Source: Furcasterigmium furcatum
Lineage: Eukaryota; Ascomycota; Sordariomycetes; Glomerellales; Plectosphaerellaceae
Reading direction: 5' to 3'
Assembly (NCBI GenBank): GCA_001599815.1
Contig: BCIA01000001.1
Coordinates: forward strand, 1-64,000
Length of the DNA: 64,000 bases
A model generated the notes under the pieces. That model had not been told where the DNA came from, ran no database searches, and saw only the letters and a list, made by a program, of their open reading frames with translations. Shown here piece by piece: positions 33,078 through 43,641 of the stretch (positions are counted from its first letter, which is position 1; every line of letters begins with the position of its first letter). Position numbers and translations under genes: made by a program.

Positions 33078-34599
33078 GACGATGGATGAGGGTTGACAAG
33101 CGCAGCAGAAAGAATGGATGCAGCAGCAGTCGAGTTTCCCTTGGCCTTTCCGCACTTCTGTTGGGGAGGGCTTCCGCGCCATTATAAGCGCTGTGAGAAA
33201 AGACTCATCGTCGACCTTGTGTATCGCCTGATCCAACTTCAGCTGGCGGTGTTAGCTGCGCCTACGCGTCGATAATTCGAGCGGTGCCTCCCAGATCGGG
33301 CTGGTCCCTCGAGGTCCAGCGCCGCCACAAGAGCTAGCCCGCTGCATCGGGACCGCCACGAGGTAACGGGGTTTTGGAACGGGCCTCGGCGTGTGCGTGT
33401 GAATGAAAGGCCATGAGACGCCATCGTGAAGAACACACGGGGCCAAACCGCGACGGCGCAGAGGGACAGATACGGGCTAGTCAGGGGTCCTCCCGTGCTC
33501 CGTGGCTGCTGGAAGCGCTGGCGTCGTCTGAAAGAAGCATGGGCGGTCTTCTTAGGGAAACAGACTATTGGGACGAAGCGGAGGTCTGCGCGCTGAGATG
33601 GTCGAGATTCACGGGCCACGCCGCTGCGTGGTCGCCTTATTTCAGCTAGACACCTGCCGCGCTAGAGCCCGATTTGGGGCGCATTGAGCGAATGGGATGC
33701 GACCCTTGCGAGGAAAGCGGAAGTTGAGCTCCAGGCGAGATCCAGCCCGAGAAAAGGAAACCTCGTGAAGAGGCGTCGTCCGGGTCCAGGCTCAGCGTGG
33801 CCCGTTGGGTTGGCTTCGAACAGTCTGTCGGCACGGGAGCGCCTTGGCGCGGCCAGCGCGGTCCGTTGAGGAGAAGGCGCTCTGATCAGGGGAAATTTGA
33901 AAAGGACGCGATCTAGCAAGTGAATTCTCTGGCGAAGCGCCGGATGATGGCCACAGGCGGCAGCATGATGGGCGGTCAAACTGAGACTGACCAGGGTTGA
34001 AATGGAGAGAAATCTGGACCGTTTTTCGGAGCTGGCTGGCGGAGAAAATGCAGGCTCTCAGGCAGATGCTTTCTCCGACGCGACTTCCTTGCCCCGCCTT
34101 GTCCAAGTTCACCTTGACGGGGTTTACGTAAGAGTCCCTCCTCCGCCTATTCGATGCAGTCAGTATTTTGGACGCACAAGAGAGTGTGCTCATGAACGCG
34201 AACGCGATGAGGCTCTCAGTTTGTCTGGCTCTTGCCGGCGTACGTTGCCGCCCCCATTTCGGAACGAATGCGCCCCCTCTGTGGAGGTCTTCCTGGACCT
34301 CGACGCCTAACGCAAACTTCTCGTCGAAGTTGCCCCAATCCGCCATCGACAGCTCGGTGACCTTAGCTGATACCAAGTCAATAACCTCCACTTCCTTTCC
34401 GAACCAGTCAATGAATGTTGCCCGAAGGTCTTTTTGTCATTGGCGTTCTGGCGAGGACGGCCATCCAGGCAGTCGCCATGTTCTCCGCTAAGCGTCTTGC
34501 CTGAGGCTTCAAGTCATTGTGATCGTGTTGGGTGTATGTTTGGCTTGCAACTAACGGACGATCTTCTCCAAGTTTGAGAACATCCGCAAGAAAGTTTTC
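33078..34599. other. Intergenic with an unassigned minus-strand open frame
   Basis: This contains the promoter of the WSC gene at its left end. A minus-strand frame at 33792-34391 (199 codons) starts with protein-like sequence (VEVIDLVSAKVTELSMADWG at about 34330-34391) that extends upstream without a start. The rest is low-complexity and arginine-rich, so I regard it as a relic, possibly continuous with the short-chain dehydrogenase remnant to the right. Confidence 0.35.
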
Positions 34600-34918
34600 A
34601 TTGACCTATGATGACTTTCTTGATTGGTGAATTGCTCGACGCACCCACTTGGCCGAAGCCGCTGTTGTTAACCAGCACCTCAATGCTGACTTAAGAAGAA
34701 TCCGACCTGAGATAGTCTTTGAATTCAAAGGGATGAGCGAAGGACATTAGCCAAGTCTTCCGTCCCGCGAGTTGTGTGTGGGCATGGCTGATATTCGAGG
34801 CAGATGCACCCAACGATCGAATATCATCTAATGTGCCAAACACGGCGTCACAACTCTGAATGCTTAAGCTCCTAAATGGCTCTGGGCGGCTGTGCAGTTT
34901 GACGATCGCGATCCTCAA
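34600..34918 (-). pseudogene. Short-chain dehydrogenase/reductase remnant
   Basis: On the minus strand at about 34686-34629 the frame reads IEVLVNNSGFGQVGA, the NNAG-type strand-turn of short-chain dehydrogenases. The upstream part in the same frame (LDDIRSLGAS, 34850-34800) fits the region after the second beta-alpha unit. A TAA at 34691-34693 separates the two pieces, and another stop follows soon after the motif. No nucleotide-binding TGxxxGxG loop and no YxxxK active site remain in frame. It is a dead fragment. Confidence 0.4.
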
Positions 34919-36023
34919 TGAGGCCTGCGGGCATCGTTGAATCGCGGGTGCGTGGCCAAAATGATCACGCAGTACTTCAGCATGCCATTATACTTTGAAG
35001 CTGAAGATCTATAAATGGATGTTTGGTCGTCTATGCGAGTCACACCCTGAATGCTTCTACCTTTCCGTAGTCCTGGCGTCGCTCGCCTTGGCGTCATGCT
35101 CCCTCCCCTGAGCTGGATTCCAGTTTCAAGAGAGGGAACTTCCCCGCGGCGGTTCTGGGGTGAGCATCGCCCTGCGGAGGCTGGTAATTCTCCGGCCGCT
35201 TAGGCACCAGCTTGGCCACCGCACAGGCCAGGACATGGCCGGCAAGCGGTTGTCCAGCCGGGTCGGCTACCACAGCCGAGGGATGCCAATTTATCTGCCA
35301 TCGTATCGCAGGAAACTCCTCTTTCGGACCTCTTTGGTGCCGGGGTTTCGGGACCATTTTCTCCCACCGCACTCGTGATCGTCCAAAGCTGGCACGGCCT
35401 GACGTTTGGGCCCTGTCGCAGATCGTGGTTTCGAACCGGGGCGGCCCCTGGACACCAACCACCACACGGCCGACTCACGTGAGCGCTTGTGTTGGAATCC
35501 CTCCTTCTGACCGCCTTAACGGAGCCCTGCAAAGTGGCTTCTAGACGATCTTGCGCCATTCCAAACGTCCTGGCGTGTTGTCTCAAGTTCTCGTTCATGC
35601 CATGACGTCTGAACAAGGTCGACAGGACGCCGTCAGCTAGGTCTGATGTCCTGGCCCAAGCCATGATCCATGATCCGTCCCATCATCCATCAATCAAGCA
35701 TGTCAGGCCGCTGTCGTCAGCTTTCCAGGGTTGGGTCGCACTCTGCCGGATGCCGGAGTCTTTATGTTATATGACCAGCCTGGCGGCCTCCTCTATCCCC
35801 TTCGGTCTGGTACCTATCTCATTCTCTTCCTTGTTACAACACTTCAAACGTTCCTTTATCCGATCTTATTTATCCCAGAGAGCTGGTCGACTCTGTTATA
35901 TTCACGGCCAACGGTCCTTTTCACCTTCATAATCACGATTCAAACATCACTCTCCTTCATCCTTGCTGGCAGAGCCGAGACAAACACACCAAACCAACTT
36001 GAGCAAACCAAGCCACTGTAGCA
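34919..36023. other. Intergenic, promoter side of the Asp/Thr repeat protein
   Basis: About 1.1 kb with overlapping short frames only. The last 300 bp become pyrimidine-rich before the ATG at 36024, common in strong fungal promoters. No motif can be assigned with confidence. Confidence 0.45.
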
Positions 36024-37061
36024 ATGAAGACCTCGCCCCTTGTCCTTCTGTCCCTCAGCCTCCTGGCCTCCGCCACTCCCAGACCGGACAACAAGCCCCT
36101 CGACGTCCAGCAACAGCAGGAAGCCCTAGCAGCCCGAGCCGGCGGCCCGCTGCCCGTCGCCGCATCTGCCGTCCATGTCGAGAGCAAGTCCCGTCGCTTC
36201 CGCCGCCACAAGCAGGCCATGAATCGCATCCGCCGCCGCCAGCAGAACCAAAACAGCGAAGACGAGAGGGGCGGCGACCTAACAGACGGCAACCGCAGAG
36301 CCACAAGACGACTCGCGAACAGGGTCGCCCGCCGCCAGGTCGCACCTACGGCTACGGCGAACCCGGCACTACCCGACCAGGGTGCTAACACCGACACGGA
36401 CGGCGCCACTGATAGTCTGACTGATGGCGACCTGACGGACGACAACCAGGGCGGCGTCCAGCCCCCGGCGGGAACCCCGGCTCCGGGACAGGGCGCCGGC
36501 AGGGGAGTAGGCACCGACACCGACGGGGCGACAGACAACGACCAGACCGATGGTAACACAACAGATGACAACCGTGTGGCGCCTCCCTCTGCTCCTCCAG
36601 CTGCCCCTACAGCTCCCCCGACTGCCCCAGCCAAGCTCGCCCGGAGCACCCGCTCCCGTCTGCAGCGTCGCCAGCAGCGCAACGGCGCCGGCACTGACAC
36701 GGATGGCGTGACCGACGGGATCACTGATGACGACCTGACGGACAACGATGAAAACCAGACAGACAACAATCTGACCGATGGTAACACAACCGACGACGAC
36801 CGCCGTGGAACGCCCACCTCCACTACCATCGCTGTCATCCCCACCAACCCGGCGACTCCGGTTCTCCCCGTCAGCCCAAATGAGAACATCAACATCGGCG
36901 TGACCCCATCGCCTATCTACAGCCTCATCTCAGACTCGGACAATAGCGTCGCCGCGCAGGCGAACGCCCTAGACAGTAGCGCCTCGGGTTACACGACAGC
37001 GGCGAGTACGGCGGCCATCCTAGCCGGCGTCATAGCTGGAGCGCTGGTTTTTACTCTCTAA
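36024..37061 (+). CDS. Secreted Asp/Thr-repeat protein with Kex2-like sites and GPI-like tail
   Basis: A single exon encodes 345 aa. A signal peptide (MKTSPLVLLSLSLLASATP) is followed by a basic stretch with several dibasic sites before Gln (IRRRQQ, VARRQV, LQRRQQ), the usual Kex2 processing context. Three acidic repeat blocks follow or lie between these sites, each opening TDTDG-[AV]-TD and ending in a run such as LTDGDLTDDN or TDGNTTDDN. Pro/Ala-rich spacers separate them. The C-terminus is a Ser/Ala-rich hydrophobic tail (AASTAAILAGVIAGALVFTL) typical of a GPI-anchor signal. The D-x-D-G pattern recalls calcium-binding loops, but no known domain is recognised. Likely a cell-surface protein, possibly processed into fragments (KEP-like). 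Confidence 0.75.
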   Translation: MKTSPLVLLSLSLLASATPRPDNKPLDVQQQQEALAARAGGPLPVAASAVHVESKSRRFRRHKQAMNRIRRRQQNQNSEDERGGDLTDGNRRATRRLANRVARRQVAPTATANPALPDQGANTDTDGATDSLTDGDLTDDNQGGVQPPAGTPAPGQGAGRGVGTDTDGATDNDQTDGNTTDDNRVAPPSAPPAAPTAPPTAPAKLARSTRSRLQRRQQRNGAGTDTDGVTDGITDDDLTDNDENQTDNNLTDGNTTDDDRRGTPTSTTIAVIPTNPATPVLPVSPNENINIGVTPSPIYSLISDSDNSVAAQANALDSSASGYTTAASTAAILAGVIAGALVFTL

Positions 37062-37800
37062 GTGTACTTTTATATCTTACTATAATGAAATCTAAACTCT
37101 ATGCTTCAACTATACATCGGACTCAACCAAGTACCGGAGCTAGCACCCCTTGTCTCTCAATCGGAGCCACTGTCGTGCTCGATCATCTTGCCACCCCGAG
37201 CTCATTCAATGGCCCGCTCGGCGTCCAGGAGGATACCCAGATTTTATCTTCTGCAATCGGGAGGTATCTACTCAAAGCTAAGCGGAACGTAGCGTTTCGC
37301 AGATATACCCGATCTTAACGACGCCGTACTAGGTGTCCTATGGGCAGCGCAGTTCTGAGCGTCTGGGTCAGCGATTGGCCCACCCCTCCGGCATTGCAAG
37401 ATTATTGAACGATTAACGATTGGGCTTGGGTATAGAGGTTCTGACCCTGGTGTCGGGCGGAACATGCCAGCATTGATGGCAGAGAGGATGAGCTTGCACA
37501 GAACAGTTGGGTCGAAAATCATAGGAGGCTATGGCAAGTTACCAACTGGGGTGCATTGCCCACAAGGGCTCTGGTGAGACATTTCATGCCCCATTGCTCT
37601 TTAGGCGGTGTGTACTATCCATGTAGTATAAACAGAAAGGGAGGATGTGCTCGAGATTTCAAACATGGTGATATGAGGGGTGGGTGGGCTTTGCGTTATT
37701 TCCAGTCTGTGACTATGCCTTCTAGCCACCCATGTCTGAATGCTGAGGGCATGTCAGTGTGTGTAATTCTAAGCATCTTAAACGAAAGAATGCTCTTTTT
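37062..37800. other. Intergenic between convergent genes
   Basis: This is the 3' flank of the Asp/Thr-repeat gene (+) and of the six-hairpin gene (-). It is AT-richer than the genes, and no coding region is supported. Confidence 0.55.
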
Positions 37801-38925
37801 TTACTCACCTCCTGGCTCCAAAGCCGCCGCATACATCACAGCTGTGATGGGCCCTAGATCACCCGAATTTCGGCGTGGTACTGGCTCGCCCTGTCTTGGC
37901 TGCGGGACCACTCCCTCCTCCTCCCAGCTCCTAACTATCCCCTCAGCCTTTGACTCCCAATCCGACTCATGGCCAAGGGCGCAACGGATACCGAGTACCG
38001 TACCGAACTCTCGGAAAGCAAGCCTGCGGTGAGTATCACCGCTGAAGTAACCCGAGTCAATCAGGTCCCTCAAGTCTTCGGTGGCTCTTCTAGCCAAGCC
38101 AGCCGCCCACTCCTCCTGTCCCTCAAGTCGGTGAATGGACCAGAGCGCCATGCCCAAGTCCAAGGGGTCATGACTAGAAAACGTCTCCCACTTGGCCGAG
38201 ACAATCTTCTGATAGTCCTGCATCTCGTCCTTTAGGGCCTCTGCGCCGTTCATCGGGTCAAAGGCCCGGAGGATCTTGCACACCATCAAGCCGTCGACGG
38301 GATCCAAGTTCCCCTCGCTCTTGGTCAGCGGTCGCTCAAGCCCGGTGCTCACTTTCCAATACATCCGCGGTCTCTGCTTCTCTCTGTCGTAGACAAAGGC
38401 GGTGTGCACAGCCTCCATAAGTCGAATTGCCATTTGATTCCATCCAGCAGCGTCTGTTTGATGTCCGGTATAGCAGCGCCATGCGACAGCTAGCCGGTTC
38501 AACGCGTACGTCCACAGGGTCAGGTAATGGTGGTACTGCCCGTCGCCATCGGGACCTCCTGCATCTTGTTTCCCAATCCGAAGTCCGCCCCCGAGAGGAT
38601 CTGAATCTGAGGCGCCGGGAAGACGCCTTGAGCCATCGCGGGTCCGGCCGAGGATGTCATGGACTTTTTGGGCCAAGATGGTCGCATATTCGAGATATGC
38701 GTCGTTTCGAGTAGCGCCATACAGCGTCAAGAAATTGAGAACGCCGAATGCATCTGTCCAGAGGTAACGTCCATTGTGGCCAGCGGGGGCAGGCGGAGGG
38801 GTCCAAGATACTGAAGCGGACGCCGAATTGTTCATTTCGCCGTTTGGAACTGTGAACCTGTAGACGTTTTGCATAGCCATAATGAACTTTGTTAATCGTT
38901 CAGCTGGAATTGTTCGTAATGCCAT
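37801..38925 (-). CDS. Six-hairpin glycosidase-like protein
   Basis: From an ATG at 38925 (MALRTIPAERL) a single exon encodes 374 aa. The frame is open to another ATG at 39006, but that extension is antisense to a transcription-factor relic (38966-39051), so I prefer the inner start. The protein has the Trp/Tyr/His-rich helical pattern of (alpha/alpha)6-toroid enzymes: GRYLWTDAFGVLNFL, then QYHHYLTLWTYALNRLA, then DLGMALWSIHRLEGQ and LGIRCALG. No signal peptide is seen from the chosen start. Fungal relatives are usually annotated only as six-hairpin glycosidase-like, and I cannot assign a catalytic pair. It is divergent from the lyase-like gene at 39872, which suggests a shared glycan substrate (inference). 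Confidence 0.7.
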   Translation of the reverse strand: MALRTIPAERLTKFIMAMQNVYRFTVPNGEMNNSASASVSWTPPPAPAGHNGRYLWTDAFGVLNFLTLYGATRNDAYLEYATILAQKVHDILGRTRDGSRRLPGASDSDPLGGGLRIGKQDAGGPDGDGQYHHYLTLWTYALNRLAVAWRCYTGHQTDAAGWNQMAIRLMEAVHTAFVYDREKQRPRMYWKVSTGLERPLTKSEGNLDPVDGLMVCKILRAFDPMNGAEALKDEMQDYQKIVSAKWETFSSHDPLDLGMALWSIHRLEGQEEWAAGLARRATEDLRDLIDSGYFSGDTHRRLAFREFGTVLGIRCALGHESDWESKAEGIVRSWEEEGVVPQPRQGEPVPRRNSGDLGPITAVMYAAALEPGGE

Positions 38926-38965
38926 CTTGACATGTGTTGCTCCACGGCCGTTCAACTGGCTAGAA

Positions 38966-39060
38966 GGAGACGTGAGGAGGCTCCCCATGAGGCAACAGAG
39001 AGACACAATCCTGTCGGTGGTGCACTCCCGGCAGCCAGGGTAAACGGCCCTTTATACTAG
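38966..39060 (+). pseudogene. Short relic of a Zn2Cys6-type regulator paralogue
   Basis: The + strand at 39002-39051 aligns with 49330-49380 inside the regulator gene at 47738. It shares GACACAATCCTG, GGTG, CACTCCCGGC, AGCCAGG and TAAAC in order, with about seven substitutions and one missing base in roughly 50. In frame it reads RDTILSVVHSR against RDTILLAVHSR in the intact protein, then shifts and stops. It is a fragment of a related transcription-factor gene, not a promoter element. Confidence 0.6.
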
Positions 39061-39871
39061 TTAAAGCTCTCATTAAGTATCCCACATTACACAAACACTA
39101 GCTTCCGGGTGTTCCGCAGCCCCTACCCCCTCCCTCCTTCACCTCTGCCCATCACACTGCCTTCAGCCAGGACCTACCTAAACTTTATTCTGCTAGCCCT
39201 GGTGCCCCAATCCCGCGACCATCGTGAAAATTATCAAGCTTAGAGGACCTTGAAGCCACCTGCCTCAAATTCTGAGGATCTAGAAACACGGGCTCTGCTA
39301 TTATTCTACTAGTACTGCCTTGCAACTAAAACGCTCTAAATTCAGATCTGCTGGCGGCTGATAGATGCTTATAATTTACCGTCGGAGAACTTAGACTTCG
39401 GACACACACATTCCAAGGCAGCTTGTATATAATACTATCGCCTAGGTAGACAAGGATCGTTGTCTTCGGGGAAAGGGGGCGTCTCTCTCAAGGAAGGATC
39501 TTCGGAAAAGGTTTTATGTGACGGACTGCTGTCCTGCTGATATATTCTGATAGGTCCTTGAAGGTTGTCGACCCTGCACTGGGGCAGAAGCATGGATGTC
39601 TAACTGTTCCCATGATGGGGAGAGGTGTCATCCGGAACCCAAGGTGTGTGGAGTAGGATGCACTCCGAGGAATCCAAGATCCTGGGCAGTGATCGCCGAA
39701 CATTGTTGCATTAGAGACTTAGCACGCTGCGCTTCGGCGGGCATTACCCCGAGAGGGTTACATCGTGAGCGTCACTCACCGCTGCTCTCGGGCTACTTAA
39801 GCAGTCGTGGAGTCCGTCCATCATGATGCTCGGCAGAGCCACTGATCAAGCGCCCTCGCCACTCCCTCGTC
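39061..39871. other. Intergenic, promoter side of the lyase-like gene
   Basis: About 0.8 kb between the divergent glycosidase-like and lyase-like genes. It is AT-rich around 39060-39430 and presumably holds both promoters. No specific operator was identified. Confidence 0.45.
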
Positions 39872-41683
39872 ATGATCCCCCACGTCTTTCGCGGTCTACT
39901 CTTGCTGGGCGTTACTCTGCTCGCCACCTCTCCATCTACTGCTTCTACTCTCCCCCCCCGGCAAAAGACATCGCTCGACCTGGCCAGCCTTGCCATACTC
40001 ACCGAGGCTGCTGATAGTCAGGTTCCGACGGTTCTCGCCAACAAGAATGCGTCCCAAGTAGGTTCCCCACGCAGCCTCACTCGCGAGGTACGCCGTCTTG
40101 TGACGCCCTTTGTCTGGCCCAACTCGACCTACTTCCACGATGAAGATCTACTGCCGCATATCAAGGAAATGCTCGACGTCCTCGTCCGACGGCAGCACGG
40201 CGACGGCACCTTCACGGTCGGCAATCGCCACTCACCTCCCGACACGGGCTTCCTCATCGAGGACTTTGGCATCATGGTACGCATCCTCGAGGACGACACC
40301 CACGAGGTCTCGCAGGTCATCGCAGAGACCATGCGAGCCATTCTCGTCAAGGCAGGCCCCGGTCTCGCCAATGGCGGCATCCATACCCCGAACCACCGCT
40401 GGAAAATTTGCAGCGCACTGGCGCGCATCTCCCGCATCACCGGCGACGACAGCCTTGTCGACCGGGTCGACGAATGGCTCACCGAGGGTATCGACATTGA
40501 CGCCGACGGTATCTATTCGGAGCGCAGCGCCATCTACTACGCGGCCGTAACGAACCCGTCCCTGCTGACTGTCGCCCACGAGCTCAACCGTACCGAGCTC
40601 ATTGATCACGTCCGTAAGAACCTCGAGCTAACCATCGAGCACTCCGAACCTGGCGGTGAGGTCGAGACCATTCTGAGCCGTCGCCAGGACCAGGCACAGA
40701 TTCCAGGCAATAACATGCGCGAATTCTACCCCATCTTCCGCGAGCTCGCCATCCTCGATAACAACGGCCGCTTCGCCGCCATGGCGCGCAACATCGAGGA
40801 GCAAAGCGGCCCTGCCCTGGGCGACTACCTCGGCTCTCTCATCGAGCGCCCCGCGCTGGCGGCTCTGCTGCCCGAGCCCAAGGAACCGTTTGTCGATTTT
40901 GAGAAGCACTACCAGGCTGCCGGCCTCGTCCGTCTCCGTCGTGGCAAGCTGACCGTGTCGGCTTTTGGCGGGTCGGACTGGTACTTGAACGGCCGGCAGA
41001 CCGACTTCTACAACCGCTACGGTTCCGGTATCTCGACAAACCCGACCATGTTCCGCGCCTGGAACGGGAAGGCCGTCCTCGAGGCCGTCCGCCTTGTGCC
41101 TAACTTCTTCACCATGGGCCACTTCCGCTCCAACGGTCTCAACGTCACGAACGACGGCGCCGTGAGGCTCGGCAGCGAGATGGAGGTCCCGTACTGGCTG
41201 CCCATGTCAGCTGAGAACCGTGACAAGAGCGGCGCTTATGCCCTTGGCCGATCCACCGCGGATGGCAGGTTCTATGCAGCACTCGACTTTGCGAACCGCC
41301 CCGCCAGCATGCGCCGTCTCAAAACTGAGGTCGTTATCGAGCCGACTGGGTCCGGTTTTGACCTTGCCTTTGAGGCAACAGGCGAGAAGGACGTCGAACT
41401 CACCTTTGAGCTCACGTTCAGGAGTAACGGGACGTTCAGGGGGGTTCAGGAGGTGGGCGAGGATGAGGGAGGCAAGACATTCCACCTCATCGAGGGCGAG
41501 GGCGAGTACACCTTCGGCGGCGATACTATTACCTTCGGGCCAGGGCTTGGCGAGGGCTTAATTGATGCTCGTGCTGGTGAGCAGTACAGCTGGCACGGAG
41601 GTGCGCTGACGCTGCAGGGAGACAAGGTGTACATTACGGGGTTGACACCTCTGAAGTTCACTCTGAACTTGGGTTTCCCGTAG
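39872..41683 (+). CDS. Secreted heparinase/polysaccharide-lyase-like protein
   Basis: A single exon encodes 603 aa with a signal peptide (MIPHVFRGLLLLGVTLLATS). The N-terminal half is helical and looks like an (alpha/alpha) toroid, with the segment GGIHTPNHRWKICSALARI near residues 170-188. The C-terminal half is strand-rich (VRLRRGKLTVSAFGGSDWYL, then NGLNVTNDGAVRLGSEMEVP) and fits a beta-sandwich domain, the architecture of heparinase II/III-like and related polysaccharide lyases. The Asn-His-Arg group in TPNHRW is the most likely catalytic site by analogy. The substrate is not deducible. Several NxT/S sequons agree with secretion. An N-terminal PPRQK could be a processing point. Confidence 0.65.
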   Translation: MIPHVFRGLLLLGVTLLATSPSTASTLPPRQKTSLDLASLAILTEAADSQVPTVLANKNASQVGSPRSLTREVRRLVTPFVWPNSTYFHDEDLLPHIKEMLDVLVRRQHGDGTFTVGNRHSPPDTGFLIEDFGIMVRILEDDTHEVSQVIAETMRAILVKAGPGLANGGIHTPNHRWKICSALARISRITGDDSLVDRVDEWLTEGIDIDADGIYSERSAIYYAAVTNPSLLTVAHELNRTELIDHVRKNLELTIEHSEPGGEVETILSRRQDQAQIPGNNMREFYPIFRELAILDNNGRFAAMARNIEEQSGPALGDYLGSLIERPALAALLPEPKEPFVDFEKHYQAAGLVRLRRGKLTVSAFGGSDWYLNGRQTDFYNRYGSGISTNPTMFRAWNGKAVLEAVRLVPNFFTMGHFRSNGLNVTNDGAVRLGSEMEVPYWLPMSAENRDKSGAYALGRSTADGRFYAALDFANRPASMRRLKTEVVIEPTGSGFDLAFEATGEKDVELTFELTFRSNGTFRGVQEVGEDEGGKTFHLIEGEGEYTFGGDTITFGPGLGEGLIDARAGEQYSWHGGALTLQGDKVYITGLTPLKFTLNLGFP

Positions 41684-43641
41684 TTGTGCTATTGGGAAAA
41701 TCCCATTCTGCGCAATTAAGAATCTGCAAACCCTAAACGACCAAATTAGTTGCCTCAAACGCATACAGCCTCATGGCCTCGTCACGAGCCTGAGATGTCC
41801 TCCGTCCCCCCGCTTGACCTAGCTTCTCGGCCGGCACATTCTCAGGCAAGTCTGTTTGCTGCAGCAATATCCCCAAGAAGCAACACAGGCTGAGCCATAG
41901 TAAATGCAGTAATATCTTCAAACACGGCCCTCTAATGCTCACGAGCACTGGCCGCTTTCCAGTCGTCCACTGTCCTCCCGGACTGAAAGGGCGAGTCAGC
42001 GGGGAAGTAGAGGATTTCCCAGTCAATGAGACCTTGAGACCCACATGCCCTAGAACTACTTGACATCGTAACCAGTGGTACATATCACTCCAATTCGCGG
42101 GGATTACAGCCAAGCGCCGGACCCATCTGCGAGAATGATGGGTTATCTTGAGGTCACTTCCTGTGGGGGCATGTGGGTCTTAGGGTAGTCCTAGAAATCT
42201 TTGTTAAAGTCATGACCGGAGGGGTATCGGACGACAGCCTTGACCCTTTTGGCTGTGTTTTGAGTTTGATCATTGTGATGATGGTTGTCTGAATGTTCCA
42301 GAATTCCGAAGCAATGACGGAGTCGGGGGCCTCTATTTTTCAATGGCAGCTTGGCGGCGCGGGAGTAAGAACATCTCCTGACCTACACTCAGCTGTCTCC
42401 GAATGAGGCTTTCTGCTGAAAGGTCACCGCCCAGTCAGTGAGCCAGGAACATGACATACCATAGCACAAGGTCGTTTACAACAGCTAGTTCCAAAGCAGA
42501 GATGTGAGGCGCCATGCCGAGGAAACTGATCAGGGTCCCATTTTTTTGAGTATTTCATTGACTAGCCTCATGATGGTGAAAGCACCGGGAGGCGTATGAT
42601 GAATGTGGAACGCTGGTATTCGCATTCCTTTCCGCACCTTTTCTCCTGGCCTGGTTCGTATGACGGATGAAACATGGGAATCCGTCAAGGCGCTCCTCAA
42701 AACATGATCCATGCGGGGAAGGCGCCATAGCCCTAATAATGTAAACAGGTTCTAAAGAGAAACTCAGACGAGGATCAAGGATGGGTGGCAAGTGACCCTT
42801 ACGGATTTACATAGCTACACCAAAGTGATGTGACGGTGGGGCGCGTAGGGTGCCACGACCGCCAAGGGCGAGCTGATGAATGTTTGCATCGCCGGAGCTG
42901 GTCTCGAGTCCGTGGCCAGGACGGATGTTGGAGGGGCAATTGGTTCACACACATACGCGATGAAGTTCACAGACTCAGGGCCGATGGAAGGAGGCACCAC
43001 AACGCATGGCAGCTTGCAGTCTACGCATGCGCAGCGAACGGAAGCGTCGAGAAGAAGGAACTCGGACTCAGCTTGTCCCTGGCAAGCCACTGAGCTGAAT
43101 CGAGCTGTCTTCAGCCAGGGGGCAAGAGGCCATCAGGGGCCAGGCCAGATGCTTAACCCAGAAGCAGGCGAGGGCCCCCTATCCTGGTCGAGACGGGCCT
43201 AGCGTACAGTGGCCCGGCCCGTGGCCCCATGTGTCCCCGGCTTTGGCCGGGCGTTGCCGCGTGGGGCGCCCACGCCTGAACGTGGCGGAGTTCAGCTCCC
43301 TCCTCTCCAGCCTGGTGCCATTCTTGAGTTGCTACATACCCTGAAAGGTATCACAAGCCAACTGATGCAAGCCACTGCGCATTCATTCAAGACAAGGATC
43401 TTCACGCTATTGGACTCGCGATGCGGTCTGTGTCAATCTAGACAATTTGCTCACCAACTGCATGACGTCGGTGTCTTCCAGCTGAGATTTGGGTCCAAGG
43501 AGCTGTGTGTGGAGCTGACCATCCGAGTCTTGATAAAAGAGCAACATCAACCCCGCAGCTTGAGTATTAGCTCTTGGAAATCAAACTTCCCCGACATTTT
43601 TGACTCTTATTCATTTCTTCGTCCAAGCCGCTCAGTACAAT
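41684..43641. other. Long intergenic stretch
   Basis: About 2 kb. A minus-strand frame at 41733-42113 (126 codons) includes a hydrophobic run (LLHLLWLSLCCFLGILL) but no recognisable family or intron structure. The rest shows only short frames. I make no confident gene call. Confidence 0.4.

Noticed and set aside
35957..36895. Minus-strand frame of 312 codons over the Asp/Thr repeat gene
   Set aside because: Antisense to a repetitive gene; Ser/Val/Arg composition is the mirror of the repeats.
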